Source: Candidatus Omnitrophica bacterium UBA5776
Lineage (GTDB): Bacteria; Omnitrophota; Gorgyraeia; Gygaellales; Profunditerraquicolaceae
Assembly: GCA_002418595.1 (NCBI GenBank)
Contig: DIEK01000038.1
Coordinates: 1-29,479 of the forward strand
Direction of reading: 5' to 3'
Length of the DNA: 29,479 nt
Shown here: positions 27,415 to 29,479 of the stretch, piece by piece
How positions within the stretch are numbered: the stretch's first letter is position 1
How the letters are laid out: each line of letters starts with the position of its first letter
The notes under the pieces: model-generated
Seen by the model: the letters and a program-made list of their open reading frames with translations, nothing else
Databases searched by the model: none
Told to the model about the DNA's origin: nothing
Position numbers and translations under genes: made by a program

Positions 27415-29479
27415 ATGATAAAAAACAGGGTAAAGAATAAGTGTAAAAGCATTGCCGCCGTTGTCCTGGTTATTTTTGTAACCATTCTCGCCGCCGATTC
27501 CGGCGTAAGCGGGGCCCCGGAGAAAAAGCCGTTCGGAGGGGAACAAAGGATATCGGTAGATTACAAGGATGTGGATGTCGGCGATGTCCTTCGGTCTTTA
27601 AGCTATACATACGGGCTTAACCTGGTGACTTCCAGCGAGGTGAAAGGAAAGATCACCATCTCCCTTAAAGATGTTTCCGTGGCGGAAGCCCTTGATGCGA
27701 TACTGTCGGCGAACGGATATAATTATTCTCAAAAAGGCAGTATTTATTATATCTCCCCGGGCTCCATAGAAGGGGCACAGGCGGTGACAGAAGCCGTGAC
27801 GTTGAAATATTTGAAGGCCTCCGACGCGCAGAACCTTGTGCGTAAAGTTTTGTCCGGCAAGGGCGATATCAAGGTGGACGAGATATCCAATATGCTGGTG
27901 GTGACGGATTACCCGGCCAGTATCGCGAAACTCAAAGCTCTGCTTAAAGATGTGGATCAGCCGCCGCGCCAGGTATTGATAGAAGCGAAGATACTGGACA
28001 TAACTTCCAAAGACCTGCAGAATCTCGGCGTCACCTGGGAAGCCGACTACAGCCCCGGACACGGCATTTTCGGCAGAAGCACGAACACCGCGGAAGAGAT
28101 AAAGGTTACCCAGACACTGTCCGGGACGTCTTCCAGCGTCAGCGGAGGGCAGTTTAAACTGGACACCCTGGTGATGAAGGGTTTGACGGCAACTGCCACG
28201 ATAGACGCGCTTGTCCAGACCCAGAAGGCGCATCTGTTGGCTTCCCCTTCCATCGCGGTACTGAACAACAGGGAGGCCCGTATTATCATCGGGGAAAAAG
28301 TTCCCTACAAAGAAAAAATGCAGACTACCACGGGGACTACCGAGACCACGAAATATATCGATGTGGGGACGACTTTGCGCGTGACTCCATCCATCAATGC
28401 CGACGGGTACATCACCCTTTCCATCCACCCGGAGGTTTCTTCGGTGAGCGCCCTTCTTGATGCCGGGCCGCGTATCACCACGCGTGAGGCCGATACGGTG
28501 GTCCGGGTAAAAGAAGGCGAGACCATCGTGATAGGCGGACTTATTAAGCAGGAAGACAACCGTATTAAATCACGGATCCCCGTTCTGGGGTATATCCCCA
28601 TTCTGGAATATCTTTTCAGCAGTAAGAGCAGGGACCAGACCCAGACCGAACTGGCGGTATTCATTACTCCCAAAATCCTGCTTTCCAGGGCGGAACGCTT
28701 GAGCGAGAACAAAACGCGTTATGAGGAAGAGGCTTACGTCAATATACTAAGTACAGCCGGAGTCAACGTCCAGATGAAGCTTTTCGATAAGGCGAGGAAA
28801 CTACAGACAGGGGAGGGATTCGAAGCCAACGAGAAAGCCGTTTGGCAGCGCAGGAATCAGGCTTTGAGCATATATGAATATATAGTGACGCAGTTCCCCG
28901 ACGGGCCCAAAGCCGCGGAATCCGCTTATCAATCCGCCGTTCTGTACAGTCTGTTGGGGGAATATGGGACCGCGAAAACGATGTGCGAGAAGATATTATC
29001 GGAATATCCCTCTTCTCCCTTCGCGGTCAGGGCCGACAGATTAAGAAAAGCTATGAATGCCCGCTTGAGAAGAGAGAAACACGCGCAAGCGCGGAAGAAA
29101 GTCCTCGAAATCAAGACAGCCGCCGATGAACAGCGGGACGAGATAAAGAAAGACGAGGCATTCTATACAAGTCTGCAGAAAACCATCGAGAGAGACGCCC
29201 TGGAGAATGATAGACGCGAAAAAGTGGAAACTGAGAAACAGATATTGAAAGAAAAGAGAGAAGAGCGATTATCGCAGGCCGCATTGATGCGGCAGGCGCT
29301 TCAGATAGAAAAGGAGATGTCCAGGATATACCGGCTTAAAGAATCCCGCGAAGCCGAGCAAAAGGCCGCTGAAGAAAAGCAAGCCGCCGAGCAGGAACGG
29401 AAGAGACAGTTGGCCGCGGAGCGGGCTGAACAGGCGCGTTTGAAGGCGGAGGCTTTAGAAAAGGCAAGGGAAGAAGCGG
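27415..29479 (+). CDS. pilQ: Secretin (PilQ/GspD family) with long C-terminal extension, 3'-truncated by window end
   Basis: Secretins form the outer-membrane channel of type IV pili and type II secretion. The 688 codons seen have no stop before the window edge. A signal anchor spans about 10-33; N0/STN domain about 46-117 (ISVDYKDVDVGDVLRSL); N1 about 126-182 (VTLKYLKASDAQNLV, NMLVVTDYPASI); secretin domain about 187-422 (QVLIEAKILDI, ASPSIAVLNNREARI, GEKVPY, VKEGETIVIGGL, IPVLGYIPILEYLFSS, LAVFITPKIL). Past the usual end come TPR-like helices (about 480-548) and a charged Glu/Lys/Ala/Arg coiled coil to residue 688. ATG 27415 has a modest GGAAAG upstream, 52 bp after pilO. AMIN domains of classical PilQ are absent, so a GspD-like label is also possible. 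Confidence 0.92.
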   Translation, partial: MIKNRVKNKCKSIAAVVLVIFVTILAADSGVSGAPEKKPFGGEQRISVDYKDVDVGDVLRSLSYTYGLNLVTSSEVKGKITISLKDVSVAEALDAILSANGYNYSQKGSIYYISPGSIEGAQAVTEAVTLKYLKASDAQNLVRKVLSGKGDIKVDEISNMLVVTDYPASIAKLKALLKDVDQPPRQVLIEAKILDITSKDLQNLGVTWEADYSPGHGIFGRSTNTAEEIKVTQTLSGTSSSVSGGQFKLDTLVMKGLTATATIDALVQTQKAHLLASPSIAVLNNREARIIIGEKVPYKEKMQTTTGTTETTKYIDVGTTLRVTPSINADGYITLSIHPEVSSVSALLDAGPRITTREADTVVRVKEGETIVIGGLIKQEDNRIKSRIPVLGYIPILEYLFSSKSRDQTQTELAVFITPKILLSRAERLSENKTRYEEEAYVNILSTAGVNVQMKLFDKARKLQTGEGFEANEKAVWQRRNQALSIYEYIVTQFPDGPKAAESAYQSAVLYSLLGEYGTAKTMCEKILSEYPSSPFAVRADRLRKAMNARLRREKHAQARKKVLEIKTAADEQRDEIKKDEAFYTSLQKTIERDALENDRREKVETEKQILKEKREERLSQAALMRQALQIEKEMSRIYRLKESREAEQKAAEEKQAAEQERKRQLAAERAEQARLKAEALEKAREEA

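Noticed and set aside
27398..27418. Six-codon ORF whose stop overlaps the secretin start (ATGA)
   Set aside because: Too short and lacking a clear ribosome site; the secretin has its own acceptable GGAAAG. Likely chance.
27598..28428. A 276-codon minus-strand ORF opposite the secretin
   Set aside because: Shadow of the well-supported secretin frame, with no family features.

Overview
The window is a dense, entirely plus-strand stretch of bacterial chromosome carrying 21 protein-coding genes plus one candidate leader peptide. No rRNA, tRNA, CRISPR array, transposase or prophage gene was seen. A secretin and associated pilus-assembly proteins point to a diderm (Gram-negative) bacterium with a peptidoglycan wall. 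The gene order, the mixed start codons (ATG, GTG, TTG) and the dispersed palindromes remind me of uncultured PVC-related lineages, most of all Omnitrophota. That placement is inference from memory and not proven by any marker here.

Region 1 (1-10785) is a division and cell wall (dcw) cluster: mraY, murD, ftsW, murG, a secreted HExxH peptidase-like protein, murC, murB, ddl, ftsQ and ftsA. From murD to ftsQ the genes abut or overlap by a few bases, so they are very probably one translationally coupled operon. It makes lipid II (MraY, MurG), its precursors (MurB, MurC, MurD, Ddl), a SEDS glycosyltransferase (FtsW) and two divisome proteins (FtsQ, FtsA). The slot after ftsA, where ftsZ usually sits, holds no gene, and FtsA itself has altered nucleotide-binding motifs.

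Region 2 (10786-18961) starts with a good sigma70-type promoter and a structured leader with a 20-codon ORF whose stop overlaps the yggS start. Then follow yggS (PLP homeostasis), proC (proline), mtnP (methylthioadenosine salvage), ileS, a DksA/TraR-type zinc-finger protein, lspA and lgt (lipoprotein maturation), and rluD (rRNA pseudouridine synthase). A 188-bp repeat-rich gap separates lspA from lgt.

Region 3 (18962-29479) encodes a type IV pilus or type II secretion-like machine in two probable transcription units. The first, with a promoter near 19066, holds a TPR protein, a large secreted lectin-like/Ig-like protein, the assembly ATPase PilB and a tiny membrane protein. The second, with a promoter near 24589, holds pilM, pilN, a PilO protein with a PilP/GspB-like C-terminal domain, and a secretin that runs off the window end and carries an unusual TPR plus charged coiled-coil extension.

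Three families of short palindromic repeats are scattered between the genes: a 24-26 bp-arm inverted repeat resembling RAYT-mobilised REP elements, a 35-bp hairpin whose first copy supplies the mraY stop codon, and a GC-rich hairpin with a GCTTCAG loop. No geneless stretch exceeds 300 bases; the longest are 24470-24709 and 10786-11013, both described below.
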